A DNA stretch of 64,000 nucleotides from DATAOG01 sp963782885 (GCA_963782885.1 CAWALL010000009.1:105698-169697); one strand, 5' to 3'; shown: positions 43,727 through 53,501, counted from the stretch's first letter. Numbers and translations: made by a program. Notes: generated from the sequence alone by a model not told the origin.

Positions 43727-45541
43727 TTGCCGAAAGCGTTCGACTTCAGCCATCCGCCGTTCGACCGGCTGACCGGCCCCGAGATGGAACGCTTCAAGGC
43801 GAGCCTCGACGTCCGGTTTTTCCGGGAAGGCGAGACGATCATCCGCGCGGGCGAGGTCCCGGACGCTTTTTACATCGTGATCAAGGGTGCGGTCCGCGAG
43901 GTCGATGGCACGGGCGTGGTCGCGGTCCACGGGGCCCACGACTGCTTCGATACCGGCCTCCTGGTCGAGGGCAGGTGCCGGTCCGACCTCGTGGTCGAGG
44001 AGGAGGCGATCTGCTACGTCCTGCCGGTCGACGAGCTGCTCGATCTCACCGCCAACAACAAGGCGTTCGCCGAGTTCTTCTACCACGACATCTCGCTCCG
44101 GCTGGAGGCGCTGGCCTCGCGCCAGACGATCCGCGAGCTGCAGCCGGTGATGATGGCGCGCGTGCGCGAGGCCTATGTCCATCCGCCGCTCTACGTCGAT
44201 GCCGCGACCTCGATCTTCGAGGCGGCGAGCCTGATGAAGGCGAACAAGGCGACCTCGCTGCTGGTGCGCGGAAACGGGCGCGCCGGCATCGTCACCGGCA
44301 TCGACATGCGCGAGGCGGTGATCCTCGGCCGCCGGCCGGTCGAGACCCCGGTCGGCGAGATCGCGACCTGGGAGCTCGTGACGATCGCGCCCGAGGAGCT
44401 GCTGGCCGATGCTCTGCTCCGGATGACCCGGCACGGCGTCAAGCGGCTGGTGGTCGAGGAGCGCGGCCGGATCACCGGCGTGCTCGAGCAGGTCGACCTC
44501 TTGAGCTTCCTGTCCAGCCAGTCCTACATCCTGGGCCTGCAGGTCGAGCGCGCTGCTTCGATCGAGGAGCTCCGCCGCGCGAGCGAGCAGCTGCCGCGGC
44601 TGGTCCAGGTGCTGCACGGCCACGGCACCAAGATGCCCTACATCACCCAGCTGGTCGCCGAGCTGACCCGCAGGATCGCGGCCCGGCTGTTCGGGATGAT
44701 CGCGCCGCCGGAGCTGGTCGCGAACGCCTGCCTGATGGTGATGGGCAGCGAGGGCCGGGGCGACCAGATCCTGAAGACCGATCAGGACAACGGCCTGATC
44801 CTGCGCGACGGCTACGAAGCGCCGGAGCTGCGCCGGGTCGGCGAGGCGTTCACGGAGGCCCTGGTCAGCTTCGGCTATCCCCCCTGCCCTGGCGACATCA
44901 TGGTCAGCAACCCCGCCTGGGCCAAGCCGCTCGCCGCGTTCAGGGACGACCTGCGCGGCTGGCTGCTCGCGCCCGACGAGCCGGCGCTGATGAACGTCGC
45001 GATCCTGGTCGATGCCGCCCCGGTCGCGGGCGACCCGGCGCTCCTCGCCGAGCTCAAGGCGCAGCTGTTCGAGCAGAGCCGGGGCGAAGCCGCGTTCTGC
45101 GCCCGGTTCGCGCGCGCGATCGACAGCTTCGAGACGCCCTCGCTCGGCGGCCTCCGCAGCCTGCTGGTCGGCCGCATGCCCGGTCGGGAGCCGCTCGATC
45201 TGAAGAAGAGCGGCATCTTCCCGATCGTCCATGGCGTCCGCGCGCTGGCGCTCGAGCGCCAGATCGCCGAGACCAACACGCCTGAGCGCATCCGCCGGCT
45301 CGAGGATCTGGGCCTGTTCGACCACGCCTTCGCGGTCGACCTGATCGAGGCCTACGGCTTCCTGCTCGGGCTGCGGCTCCAGGCCCGGCTCGACCAGCTC
45401 CGCCTCGAGCAGGCGCCGGACAATCTGGTCCGGCAGAACGACCTCAACAGTTTCGAGCGCGACCTGCTCAAGGATTCCTTCGCCATCGTCGGCCGCTTCA
45501 AGGAGCTGGTCCGCCACCACTTTCACCTGAAGATGCTCTGA
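43727..45541 (+). CDS. Cyclic-nucleotide-binding / CBS / DUF294 nucleotidyltransferase-like protein
   Basis: This 604-aa cytosolic protein has a cNMP-binding domain (residues ~10-125), a CBS pair (~150-265), a DUF294 nucleotidyltransferase-like domain with GSEGRGDQILKTDQDNGLI (~340-360), and DUF294_C to the end. The GS-x9-D-x-D pattern matches the GlnD-like nucleotidyltransferase fold. Start is TTG 43727 with GGAG seven bases upstream. It follows actP and precedes an exonuclease gene, an arrangement often seen in proteobacteria, where it may control acetate metabolism or use. Confidence 0.9.
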   Translation: MPKAFDFSHPPFDRLTGPEMERFKASLDVRFFREGETIIRAGEVPDAFYIVIKGAVREVDGTGVVAVHGAHDCFDTGLLVEGRCRSDLVVEEEAICYVLPVDELLDLTANNKAFAEFFYHDISLRLEALASRQTIRELQPVMMARVREAYVHPPLYVDAATSIFEAASLMKANKATSLLVRGNGRAGIVTGIDMREAVILGRRPVETPVGEIATWELVTIAPEELLADALLRMTRHGVKRLVVEERGRITGVLEQVDLLSFLSSQSYILGLQVERAASIEELRRASEQLPRLVQVLHGHGTKMPYITQLVAELTRRIAARLFGMIAPPELVANACLMVMGSEGRGDQILKTDQDNGLILRDGYEAPELRRVGEAFTEALVSFGYPPCPGDIMVSNPAWAKPLAAFRDDLRGWLLAPDEPALMNVAILVDAAPVAGDPALLAELKAQLFEQSRGEAAFCARFARAIDSFETPSLGGLRSLLVGRMPGREPLDLKKSGIFPIVHGVRALALERQIAETNTPERIRRLEDLGLFDHAFAVDLIEAYGFLLGLRLQARLDQLRLEQAPDNLVRQNDLNSFERDLLKDSFAIVGRFKELVRHHFHLKML

Positions 45542-45543
45542 GC

Positions 45544-46158
45544 ATGCTAGGCGGCCTGCGCCGGCGCTGGTGGCGGCGGCGCCTTAAGGACCCGGCCTAC
45601 GCCTTCCTCGCCGAGCCGGGCCCAAAGGGCGAGCTCGTGAGCCTGGATTGCGAGACCACGAGCCTGGACGTCGGCTCGGCCGAGCTGCTCTCGATCGCGG
45701 CGATCCGGATCTGCGGCGATCGCATCCTGACCAGCCAGGCGCTCGACCTGCTGGTGCGGCCGATGGCGCGCCCGAGCGATGCCGGCGTCCTGATCCACCG
45801 GCTCCGCACGATGGACGTGGCCGGCGGCATCTCGCCGGACGCGGCGATCGAGCGCCTGCTGCACTTCGTCGGCGGTCGGGTGCTGGTCGGCTACTTTCTC
45901 GAGTTCGACCTCGGCATCATCAACCGCTATCTCCGGCCGAAGCTCGGCGTGGGGCTGCCGAACCGGCGGATCGAGATCTCCTCTCTCTACTACGACCTGA
46001 AGACCCGACGCCTGCCCGGCATTCACGTCGATCTCGGCTTTCAGACGATCCGCGCCGACCTCGACCTGCCGGATCTGCCCGAGCACGACGCTTTCAACGA
46101 TGCGCTGATGGCGGCGATGATGTACCTGCGCCTGACCGGTCGGGCCGCGCGCGCCTGA
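45544..46158 (+). CDS. 3'-5' exonuclease, DnaQ-like (DEDD family)
   Basis: This 204-aa nuclease has ExoI LVSLDCETTSLD, ExoII VGYFLEFDLGIINRYL and ExoIII LPEHDAFNDALMAAMMYL, so the acidic metal ligands and final H-x4-D of the DEDDh type are present. It starts two bases after the DUF294 stop. It resembles the nuclease that accompanies DUF294 proteins rather than a polymerase III epsilon subunit. Its substrate is unknown. Confidence 0.9.
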   Translation: MLGGLRRRWWRRRLKDPAYAFLAEPGPKGELVSLDCETTSLDVGSAELLSIAAIRICGDRILTSQALDLLVRPMARPSDAGVLIHRLRTMDVAGGISPDAAIERLLHFVGGRVLVGYFLEFDLGIINRYLRPKLGVGLPNRRIEISSLYYDLKTRRLPGIHVDLGFQTIRADLDLPDLPEHDAFNDALMAAMMYLRLTGRAARA

Positions 46159-46429
46159 GATCGGGCCCCCGCCCCGGTCGACCAGCTTCGGGGGTCACGC
46201 CCCCGCATCGGCGGGACGGTCGCGACGTCATCGGCAGTCCCGTGCCGCCCGGCAGAGCGGGACCGCGATCGCCCCGTCCTTGGCAGTCGCGCCGGGCACG
46301 CCACTCCCCCGATGGCTTGACACAGGGAACGCTGATCCCTTCACTCCGGGAAATGCACGCAGCTCGACCGCGGTACGACGGGGCGCTCCTCGCACGGTCC
46401 CGTGGTCGCTCCCCTGGGAGGACGATCGG

Positions 46430-47224
46430 GTGACTGCGGGGCCGCCGCTCCTGACGGTCGAGGCGCTCGCGAAGAGCTTCGGCGGCGTGCGCGCGCTCGA
46501 CGGCGTGTCCTTCTCGGTGGCGCCGGGCGAGCTCGTCGGCCTGATCGGCCCCAACGGCTCGGGCAAGACGACCGCCTTCAACCTGATCTCGGGCGTGCTG
46601 AAGCCGAGCGGCGGCCGCATCCAGTTCGCCGGCAAGGACGTGACCGGAAACGCGCCCGAGGAGAACGCGCGCGCGGGGATCGCGCGCACCTTCCAGAACA
46701 TCCGCTTGTTCCGCGAGTTGCCGGTGCTCGACAACGTCATGGTCGGCCGGCACATGCGCCACGGCGCAGGCTTCGTTCCGACCGTGCTCGGACTGCCGGC
46801 GGCACGCAAGGCCGAGGCGGAGACGCGCCGGCGCACGCTCGAGATCCTCGACGTGCTCGGCCTCCGCAGCCGGGCCGGAGAGCGGGTCGCCGACCTGCCC
46901 TACGGCGACCAGCGCAAGGTCGAGTTCGCGCGCGCCCTCGCGACCGAGCCGCGGCTTCTTCTCCTCGACGAGCCGACCGCCGGTATGAATCCGATCGAGA
47001 CCGCGGACCTCTCCGAGACCGTCCGGCGCCTCCATGCCGATCTCGGCCTCACCGTCCTGCTCGTGGAGCACGACATGCGGATGGTGATGGGTCTCTGTCC
47101 GCGCCTGGTCGTCCTGAACCAGGGCCGCGTCCTTGCCGAGGGCACGCCCGACGCCATCCAGCGCAACGAAGAGGTGATCGAGGCCTATCTCGGCCACGGC
47201 CGGAAGCGTCATGCTGCGGCTTGA
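46430..47224 (+). CDS. livG: Branched-chain amino acid type ABC transporter ATPase LivG
   Basis: This 264-aa ATPase has Walker A GPNGSGKTT, Q-loop FQNIRLF, a signature region DLPYGDQRKVEFARAL and Walker B LLLLDEPTAGMNP. GTG 46430 lies eight bases after GGGAGG and starts right before family similarity; the open frame upstream to 46280 lacks it. It is first gene of a livGFHM-binding protein operon and overlaps livF by 14 bp. The signature motif is the LPYGxQR variant usual in LivG. Confidence 0.92.
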   Translation: MTAGPPLLTVEALAKSFGGVRALDGVSFSVAPGELVGLIGPNGSGKTTAFNLISGVLKPSGGRIQFAGKDVTGNAPEENARAGIARTFQNIRLFRELPVLDNVMVGRHMRHGAGFVPTVLGLPAARKAEAETRRRTLEILDVLGLRSRAGERVADLPYGDQRKVEFARALATEPRLLLLDEPTAGMNPIETADLSETVRRLHADLGLTVLLVEHDMRMVMGLCPRLVVLNQGRVLAEGTPDAIQRNEEVIEAYLGHGRKRHAAA

Positions 47225-47936
47225 CGACGTCCATGTCCGCCGTGGCGACACGCTGGCGCTCCGCGGCGTCAGCCTCGGGGTCGATCGCCGCGAGATCGTA
47301 GCACTGATCGGCGCCAACGGCGCCGGCAAGACGACCACGCTCGCCGCCATCTCGGGCCTGCTCCGGCCCGAGCGCGGCGCGATCCGCTTCGCGCCGGACG
47401 CGCAAGCGGAACCGCTCGACCTCGCGACCACACCGCCCGACCGGATCGTGGCCGCTGGCATCTCGCATTGCCCGGAGGGGCGGCAGATTTTCGGCAGGCT
47501 ATCGGTCGCCGAGAACCTGCGGATCGGCGCCTATCTCCGCCGCGACCCGGCGGCCATCGAGCATGACCTCGCCGAGGTCCACCGGCTCTTCCCGATCCTG
47601 AAGGAGCGCGCGCCGCTGCCCGGCGACCGGCTCTCGGGCGGCGAGCAGATGATGCTCGCCATCGGCCGCGCGCTGATGAGCCGGCCGAAGCTCCTTCTGC
47701 TCGACGAGCCCTCGCTCGGCCTCGCGCCGCGCCTGGTCGAGCAGATCTTCGACATCCTCGAGCGGATCCGCGCCGAGGGCGTGACGGTGCTCCTGGTCGA
47801 GCAGAACGCCGTCATGGCGCTCGAGCTCGCCGACCGCGCCTATGTGCTCGAGACCGGCGTGGTCGCGCAGTCGGGCAAGGCCCGCGAGCTCGCCGAGGAC
47901 GCCAACGTGCGCCGCGCCTATCTCGGAGCCGCCTGA
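47211..47936 (+). CDS. livF: Branched-chain amino acid type ABC transporter ATPase LivF
   Basis: This 241-aa ATPase has GANGAGKTT, CPEGRQIFGRLSVAENL, LSGGEQMMLAIGRALM and LLLLDEPSLGLAP, all typical of LivF. It contains a small insertion around the residues following the beta-hairpin (FAPDAQAEPLDLATTPPDR). Its stop shares one base with the livH start (TGATG). Confidence 0.92.
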   Translation: MLRLDDVHVRRGDTLALRGVSLGVDRREIVALIGANGAGKTTTLAAISGLLRPERGAIRFAPDAQAEPLDLATTPPDRIVAAGISHCPEGRQIFGRLSVAENLRIGAYLRRDPAAIEHDLAEVHRLFPILKERAPLPGDRLSGGEQMMLAIGRALMSRPKLLLLDEPSLGLAPRLVEQIFDILERIRAEGVTVLLVEQNAVMALELADRAYVLETGVVAQSGKARELAEDANVRRAYLGAA

Positions 47937-48835
47937 TGACCAGCGCCTACGTGCTCTCGCAGGTCGTCAACGGCCTGATCCTCGGCAGCATGTACGCGCT
48001 GATCGCGATCGGCTTCTCGATGATCTATGGCATCGTGCAGCTGATCAACTTCGCGCACGGCGATATTTTCGCGATCGGCGCCTTCGTGACGCTCGCCTGC
48101 CTTGCCGGCCTGAACCTGCCCTTCCCGCTCACGATCCTGGTCGTGCTGCTGACCGGTGCTGTCGTGGGCGTGGCGATCGAGCGGCTCGCCTTCCGCCCGA
48201 TGCGGGGCGCGCCGCAGGTGACGGGCTTCATCGCGTCGCTCGCGGTCGCGATCATGCTGGAGAATGCGGCCGTCATCACGATCACCGCGCAGCCGCGGAC
48301 CTTCCTCGTGCCCGAGGCGCTGAACGTGCTCGTGCCCTTGGGCGGCGGCGTCGCGGCGCGGATGATCGACATCGCGATCGTCGTGCTCTCGCTCGTGCTG
48401 ATGGCGGCGCTGGCGGTCTTCGTCCGCTTCTCGCGGCTCGGCATGGCGATGCGGGCGACGGCCGAGAACTACGACGTCGCAAGGCTCATGGGCATCCAGA
48501 TCGACCGCACGATCGCCTTCGCCTTTGCCATCGGCAGCGGCCTCGCCGCGGCGGCGGGGCTGATGTGGGGCGCGAAATACGGCCAGATCAGCCCGCTGAT
48601 GGGGCTCGTGCCCGGCCTCAAGGCGTTCGTCGCGGCGGTGATCGGCGGCGTCGGCTCGATCTCGGGCGCGATGCTCGGCGGCTACGTGCTCGGGCTCGCC
48701 GAGGTGCTCTTCGTCGGGCTGCTGCCGCCGGAATACTCCGGCTACCGCAACGCCTTCGTGTTCGGGATGTTGATCCTGGTGCTGCTGGTGGCGCCCAACG
48801 GCCTGCTCGGGCGGAGCACGGAGACGCGGGCGTGA
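47936..48835 (+). CDS. livH: Branched-chain amino acid type ABC permease LivH
   Basis: This 299-aa permease has about eight helices and the LivH opening QVVNGLILGSMYALIAIGFSMIYGIVQLINFAHGD. The EAA-like cytoplasmic loop and GLKAFVAAVIGGVGSISGAMLGG are conserved. It overlaps livM by 4 bp (GTGA). Confidence 0.92.
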   Translation: MTSAYVLSQVVNGLILGSMYALIAIGFSMIYGIVQLINFAHGDIFAIGAFVTLACLAGLNLPFPLTILVVLLTGAVVGVAIERLAFRPMRGAPQVTGFIASLAVAIMLENAAVITITAQPRTFLVPEALNVLVPLGGGVAARMIDIAIVVLSLVLMAALAVFVRFSRLGMAMRATAENYDVARLMGIQIDRTIAFAFAIGSGLAAAAGLMWGAKYGQISPLMGLVPGLKAFVAAVIGGVGSISGAMLGGYVLGLAEVLFVGLLPPEYSGYRNAFVFGMLILVLLVAPNGLLGRSTETRA

Positions 48836-49860
48836 GCGGCGCGGCCGGCCTCGCTCGGCTGACGGCATTGCTCGCCGCGGGGGCGGCGCTGGTGGTGGCG
48901 GCGCGCGCCCATCTCGACCCCTACGCGCTCTCGGTCCTGCAGTTCGCGGGCCTGAACGTGATCCTCGCCGTCAGCCTCAACATCACCAACGGCTTCATCG
49001 GCCTGTTCTCGCTCGGCCATCCGGCGTTCATGACGCTCGGCGGCTACGTGACCGCGATCCTCGTGATGCCCTCGCCGCGAAAGACCCTGATGCTGCCCGA
49101 CCTGCCTGCACTGCTCGCCGGCCAGCAATGGCCGTTCCTCGCCGCACTCCTCGGGGGCGGCGTGCTCTCCGCTGCGGTCGCCCTGGTCGTGGGCTTTCCC
49201 GTGCTGCGGCTGCGCGGGCACTATCTCGCGGTCGCCACGCTCGGCCTGATCTTCATCGTGCAGAGCTTGGCTGTGAACCTGCGCGGGCTCACGCGCGGCG
49301 CGCTCGGCCTCAGCGGCCTGCCGGCCGCGACCAACCTCTGGTGGGTCTATCTGTTCGTCGTGCTGACGCTCTTCGTCGCCTGGCGGCTGAAGCATTCCTC
49401 GATCGGCAGCGCGATGCTGGCGATCCGGGAGAACGAGCTCGCCGCCGCCTGCCTCGGCGTGCGGGTCGCGCGGCTGCGGATCTTCGCCTTCGCGCTCGGC
49501 GCCTTCTTCGCAGGCGTCGCGGGTGGCCTCTGGGCTCATCTCGTGACGCTGATCAGCCCGAGCTCGTTCTCCTTTCTGCTCGCCTTTCAGCTGGTCGTGA
49601 TGATCGTGCTGGGAGGTGCCGGCAGCATCGTCGGCGTCGCCCTGGTCGCCGCGGCGCTGACGCTGGCGCAGGAAATGCTGCGCCCGATCGAGGAGGCGGC
49701 GGGGCTGTTCGGCGCCAGTCAGATCATTGTAGCGCTCGCGACGCTTCTCGTGCTGATCTACCGCCCGACGGGCCTCTTCGGCACGGCGGAGCCGGACTTC
49801 CTCCGCTGGACCGCGGCGCTCCGGCGGTACGTCAAGAACAATGCCGAACCGACAGGGTAG
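48832..49860 (+). CDS. livM: Branched-chain amino acid type ABC permease LivM
   Basis: This 342-aa permease starts at GTG 48832 overlapping the livH stop. It has LNVILAVSLNITNGFIGLFSLGHPAFMTLGGY and VVMIVLGGAGSIVGVALVAAAL, both LivM signatures, with eight to ten helices. The open frame extends far upstream on the same strand, but that part is antisense-like shadow of livH and livF in another frame. The binding protein follows 11 bp later. Confidence 0.9.
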   Translation: MSGAAGLARLTALLAAGAALVVAARAHLDPYALSVLQFAGLNVILAVSLNITNGFIGLFSLGHPAFMTLGGYVTAILVMPSPRKTLMLPDLPALLAGQQWPFLAALLGGGVLSAAVALVVGFPVLRLRGHYLAVATLGLIFIVQSLAVNLRGLTRGALGLSGLPAATNLWWVYLFVVLTLFVAWRLKHSSIGSAMLAIRENELAAACLGVRVARLRIFAFALGAFFAGVAGGLWAHLVTLISPSSFSFLLAFQLVVMIVLGGAGSIVGVALVAAALTLAQEMLRPIEEAAGLFGASQIIVALATLLVLIYRPTGLFGTAEPDFLRWTAALRRYVKNNAEPTG

Positions 49861-49871
49861 GGAGAAAGACC

Positions 49872-51026
49872 ATGCCGAACGTCATCAGGACTTTGGGGCT
49901 CGCGGCCGCCGCCGCGCTCTGGACCGTGGCCGCGATGGCAGCCGAGCCGATCCCGATCGCAGCACTCTACAACGTCTCGAGCGGCGGCCTCGCCTCGCTC
50001 GACGGGCCGTCCCTGAACGGGGTCAAGCTGAAGGCCAAGCTGATCAACGATGCCGGCGGCCTGCTCGACGGCCGCATGATCCAGATCAACGCCATCGACA
50101 CCAAGAACGACACCAGCGAGGCCGCGACCGCCGCCAAGCGCGCGGTCGCGATCAAGAATCTCGCGGCCGGCATCGGCCAGAGCGACACCACGTTCGCGCT
50201 GGCGATCGCACCCTTGTTCCAGTCCGCCGGCATCCCGTTCGTGACCTCCGGGGCGACCTCGCCCGAGCTGCCGGCCATGGTCGGCGACGAGATGTTCCTC
50301 GTGCCGTTCGGCGACGATGTCCAGGCCCACGCGATGGCCGAATACGCCTACGGCAAGCTCGGCCTGCGGAACGTCGCCGTCTGGACCGATCAGGCCATGG
50401 ACTACACCACCGGCCTCTCGAAATACTTCAAGGAGCGGTTCACCGAGCTCGGCGGCAAGATCGCGCTCGAGGACAGCTACATGACCAGCGACACCGACTT
50501 CTCGGCACAGGTCTCGCGGCTGAAATCGGCGGGCGACGTCGACGGCGTGTTCGCCTCCTCGGGCCCCGATACCGCGGGCCCGATCGTCAAGCAGATCCGC
50601 GAGGCCGGCATCAAGCTGCCGATCCTGGCCGGCGACGGGTTCGACACCGACCTGGTGACGAGCGTGCCGGGGCCCGAGCTCGCGACCAACGTCTGGTTCA
50701 CGACCCACGCCTATGCCGGCGTCGAGAGCGGGCCGGCGCAGGAGTTCCGCAAGGCTTACCAGGCGGCGTACGGCGTCCAGCCCGAGAACGCCTTCGCCGC
50801 GCTCGGCTATGACGCGATGGGGCTGGTGGCGGACGCGATCTCCCGCGCGGGCTCAGCCGAGCCGGCGGCGATCCAGCAGGCGCTCGCGGCGACCAAGGGC
50901 TACGAGGGCGTGACCGGCACGATCGCCTACCCCGGCGACAGCCACGTCCCGAGCAAGCCGGTGGCGATCATGCATGTCGAGGATGGCAAAATGGGCTTCG
51001 AGACCACGGTGACGCCCGAGTCCTGA
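49872..51026 (+). CDS. Branched-chain amino acid type ABC substrate-binding protein
   Basis: This 384-aa periplasmic protein has a signal peptide (residues 1-23, cleaved at AMAAEP) and the type I periplasmic-binding fold. Blocks include IPIAALYNVSSGGLASLDGPSLNGVKL and GIGQSDTTFALAIAPLFQSAGIPFVTSGA. The ATG lies after GGGAGAAAGACC. Ligand specificity (leucine, amides or other) cannot be set. Being last in the operon is unusual but not rare. Confidence 0.9.
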   Translation: MPNVIRTLGLAAAAALWTVAAMAAEPIPIAALYNVSSGGLASLDGPSLNGVKLKAKLINDAGGLLDGRMIQINAIDTKNDTSEAATAAKRAVAIKNLAAGIGQSDTTFALAIAPLFQSAGIPFVTSGATSPELPAMVGDEMFLVPFGDDVQAHAMAEYAYGKLGLRNVAVWTDQAMDYTTGLSKYFKERFTELGGKIALEDSYMTSDTDFSAQVSRLKSAGDVDGVFASSGPDTAGPIVKQIREAGIKLPILAGDGFDTDLVTSVPGPELATNVWFTTHAYAGVESGPAQEFRKAYQAAYGVQPENAFAALGYDAMGLVADAISRAGSAEPAAIQQALAATKGYEGVTGTIAYPGDSHVPSKPVAIMHVEDGKMGFETTVTPES

Positions 51027-51037
51027 TGCCGCTTGCC

Positions 51038-51062
51038 GGCCCTCCGCGCCGCGCGGGGGGCC
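51038..51062 (+). terminator. Hairpin after the liv operon
   Basis: An 11-bp stem (GGCCCTCCGCG/CGCGGGGGGCC, one G-T pair) with a 3-nt loop lies just after the binding protein gene. No U-tract follows, so it may protect mRNA rather than terminate fully. Confidence 0.55.
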
Positions 51063-51075
51063 GCATAGGGGTCGG

Positions 51076-52524
51076 ATGCCGGTGGTCGTGCTGTTCTTCC
51101 GGGGCCTCGAGGCGGCGGCGTGGCGTCTCTCCGTGCTCCTGGTCCACGAAGAGGGGGAGCCGCCGCCAGCTTTGATGCTGAGCGAGAGCGAACGCGCGCT
51201 GCCGCCGGCCTGTCGCCTCGGTGGCCGCCGCGGCCGCAGCCTCTGGCGCTATGACTTCCGCCTCGAGCTCGCGGCGGCCGAGCGCACGGTCGACTACGGC
51301 ATCGGCGGGGAGCGCTGGCGCATCCACCTGCCGGCGCGCGGTGGGCCGCTGCGGATCGCGTTCACCGCCTGCAACGGCAGCGAGGGCGAGCTGACCGGCA
51401 GCCACGAGCCCGAGCGCAACGCGCTGTGGCGCCAGCTCGCGGCCGAGCACGCGAGGGCGCCCTTCCACCTCCTGCTGCACGGTGGCGACCAGCTCTATGC
51501 CGACAGTCTGTGGCAGGAGGTGCCGGAGCTGGCCGCGTGGCAACGACTGCCGGCAAAGCGACGCCGGGCGGCGCCGTTCCCGCCTGAGCTCGCCGCCGAC
51601 GTCGCCGACTACTACTTCACCCGCTACTGCTGGCTGTGGGGGCAGCCGGAACTCGCCGCTCTGCTGCCGGGCATTCCATCGCTGATGATGTGGGACGACC
51701 ACGACATCTTTGACGGCTGGGGCAGCCACGATCCGGAGTGGCAGGCGTGCCCGGTGTTCCAGGGGATCTACGCGGCGGCGCGGGAGCAGTTCGCGCTGTT
51801 CCAGCTCGCCGCGCGGCCGGACCAGCTGCCGGCGGATGGCTTCTGGGACCGCGGCGGCGCCCAGTTCGGCTGGGCCTATCCGGTCCTCGACGGCATCGGC
51901 GTGGTCGCCCCGGATCTGCGCTCGGAGCGCGACCGGCATCAGATCATGGGCGCGCGCGGTCGATCCGCCCTGCACCGGCAGCTCGAGCGGATGCGCGAGC
52001 ACCGCCATCTGCTGCTGGTGTCGACCGTGCCCCTGCTCAACGCGAGCGCACCCGCCCTCGAGCGGCTGTACGAGGCGCTGCCCGGCCACCAGTACTTCCA
52101 GCTCGACCTGCGCGATCAGTGGCGCAGCATCTCTCACCGCGACGAGTGGCTGCAGCTGGTCCGCGACCTGCTCGCCTTCTCGGCCACAACCGGCGCCCGG
52201 GTGACCGCGCTTTCCGGCGAGATCCATCTTGGCGCCCTGGCCGTGGCGGCGCGCGACCGGACCCGGATCTATCAGATCACCTCGTCCGGCATCGTCCACC
52301 CGCCGCCGTCGGCGCCGGTCGTCGCCTTGCTGGACTGGATGAGCACGGGCCCGGCAGAGGAGATCGAACCCGGGCTCGACCTCAAGCTCCTGACCATCCC
52401 AGGCCATGGCCGGCGCTTTCTGGGCGCCCGCAACTGGTTGGCGCTGGAGCTGTCGCCCGAGAGCGAGCGTCTGTCCGCCACCTGGCACACCTCGACCGCG
52501 CGCTTCGCCATGGAGTTGGCATGA
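51076..52524 (+). CDS. PhoD-like metallophosphatase
   Basis: This 482-aa protein shows the metallophosphatase motifs HGGDQLYAD near residues 135-143, MMWDDHDIFDGWG near 204-216 and a late histidine block TALSGEIHLGALA. These match alkaline phosphatase D-type enzymes. No signal peptide or Tat motif is evident, so it is probably cytosolic, unlike secreted PhoD. It lies 49 bp after the liv operon on the same strand. Substrate unknown; phosphodiesters are likely. Confidence 0.85.
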   Translation: MPVVVLFFRGLEAAAWRLSVLLVHEEGEPPPALMLSESERALPPACRLGGRRGRSLWRYDFRLELAAAERTVDYGIGGERWRIHLPARGGPLRIAFTACNGSEGELTGSHEPERNALWRQLAAEHARAPFHLLLHGGDQLYADSLWQEVPELAAWQRLPAKRRRAAPFPPELAADVADYYFTRYCWLWGQPELAALLPGIPSLMMWDDHDIFDGWGSHDPEWQACPVFQGIYAAAREQFALFQLAARPDQLPADGFWDRGGAQFGWAYPVLDGIGVVAPDLRSERDRHQIMGARGRSALHRQLERMREHRHLLLVSTVPLLNASAPALERLYEALPGHQYFQLDLRDQWRSISHRDEWLQLVRDLLAFSATTGARVTALSGEIHLGALAVAARDRTRIYQITSSGIVHPPPSAPVVALLDWMSTGPAEEIEPGLDLKLLTIPGHGRRFLGARNWLALELSPESERLSATWHTSTARFAMELA

Positions 52525-52799
52525 ACGGGCGCCGCGCCCGCCGAGCCCGAGGAGGTAGGCGCGAGCCCCAGCCTCGGAAAGGCTGACCTGCGGCGCCCCC
52601 TTGAGCGATCCGGCGGTGCCCCGCGAGCATCAGTTCGCAATCGTGCTGGGCCGATCCTCGCCCAAATCACCGCCACAGCTCGCTTCTCCGAGGTCTCAAC
52701 TTGAACGCCCGCCCGCTGCCGGCCATCGAAATTGTCGCGACTCCGAATCGCCGATGCGGGGCGACTGCAGCGGGGAGCGGCCAGGGCCGCGGCCCCAAA

Positions 52800-53501
52800 C
52801 TAGATGGCGAGATATTCTTTCATCACCTCGCTCGCGGCGATCTCCGCCTGCGAGCCTTGGGTGACGATTTGCCCCTTCTCCAGGATGATGAAGCGGTCGG
52901 TCATGCGAAACAGCATCGGCACGTTCTGCTCGACGATGACCAGCGTCATCCGCTCGTTGCGATTGATCGCCACCAGGATCTCGGCGATCTGCTTGACCAG
53001 CACCGGCATGATGCCGTCCGACGGCTCGTCCAGGAGCATGAGCTTGGCATCGGTCATCAGACCGCGCCCGATCGCGAGCATCTGCTGCTCGCCTCCGGAC
53101 AACGTGCCAGCGCTCTGGCCCAGCCGTTCGCGCAGCCGCGGGAAGTAGTCGAGGACCTCGTCGATCCGGCTGCGGCGCGCCCGACCCGACGCGATCCGGC
53201 CCATCTCCAGGCTCTCGCGCACCGACAGCTTGGGGAACATGCCGCGGCCCTGGACGACGGTCGTCATGCCGCGCCGCGCGCGCTCATGGGCCGGCATCTC
53301 GGTGACCTCGCGGCCGTCGAAGTCGATGCGCCCGGCGGTCGGGCGGATCAGACCCGACAGGCAGCGGATCAGCGTCGACTTGCCCATGCCGTTGCGGCCG
53401 AGCACGCCCAGGATCTCGCCCGGCGCCACGGCCATCGAGATGCCGCGCAGAACGGTGATCGGGCCGTAGCCCGCGCTGACGTCGTCGACCTCGAGGATCA
53501 T
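52800..53501 (-). CDS. HAAT-family ABC ATPase, LivF/UrtE type
   Basis: This 233-aa ATPase has GRNGMGKSTLIRCLSG, VVQGRGMFPKLSVRESL, LSGGEQQMLAIGRGLM and MLLDEPSDGIMP. ATG 53501 overlaps the stop of the preceding ATPase gene (ATGA). It is the last gene of the amide/urea-type operon. The P-S-D-G-I-M-P variant is typical of UrtE-like rather than LivF proteins. Confidence 0.88.
   Translation of the reverse strand: MILEVDDVSAGYGPITVLRGISMAVAPGEILGVLGRNGMGKSTLIRCLSGLIRPTAGRIDFDGREVTEMPAHERARRGMTTVVQGRGMFPKLSVRESLEMGRIASGRARRSRIDEVLDYFPRLRERLGQSAGTLSGGEQQMLAIGRGLMTDAKLMLLDEPSDGIMPVLVKQIAEILVAINRNERMTLVIVEQNVPMLFRMTDRFIILEKGQIVTQGSQAEIAASEVMKEYLAI

Noticed and set aside
43433..45526. Long minus-strand open frame opposite actP and the DUF294 gene
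   Set aside because: The plus-strand proteins have complete domain sets and good starts; the opposite frame has none.
47842..48831. Upstream extension of the livM frame
   Set aside because: It runs over livF and livH in another frame, without similarity. The GTG at 48832 overlapping the livH stop is the natural start.
49128..49871. Upstream extension of the liv-type binding protein frame
   Set aside because: It overlaps livM in a different frame. ATG 49872 has a ribosome site and a signal peptide directly after it.
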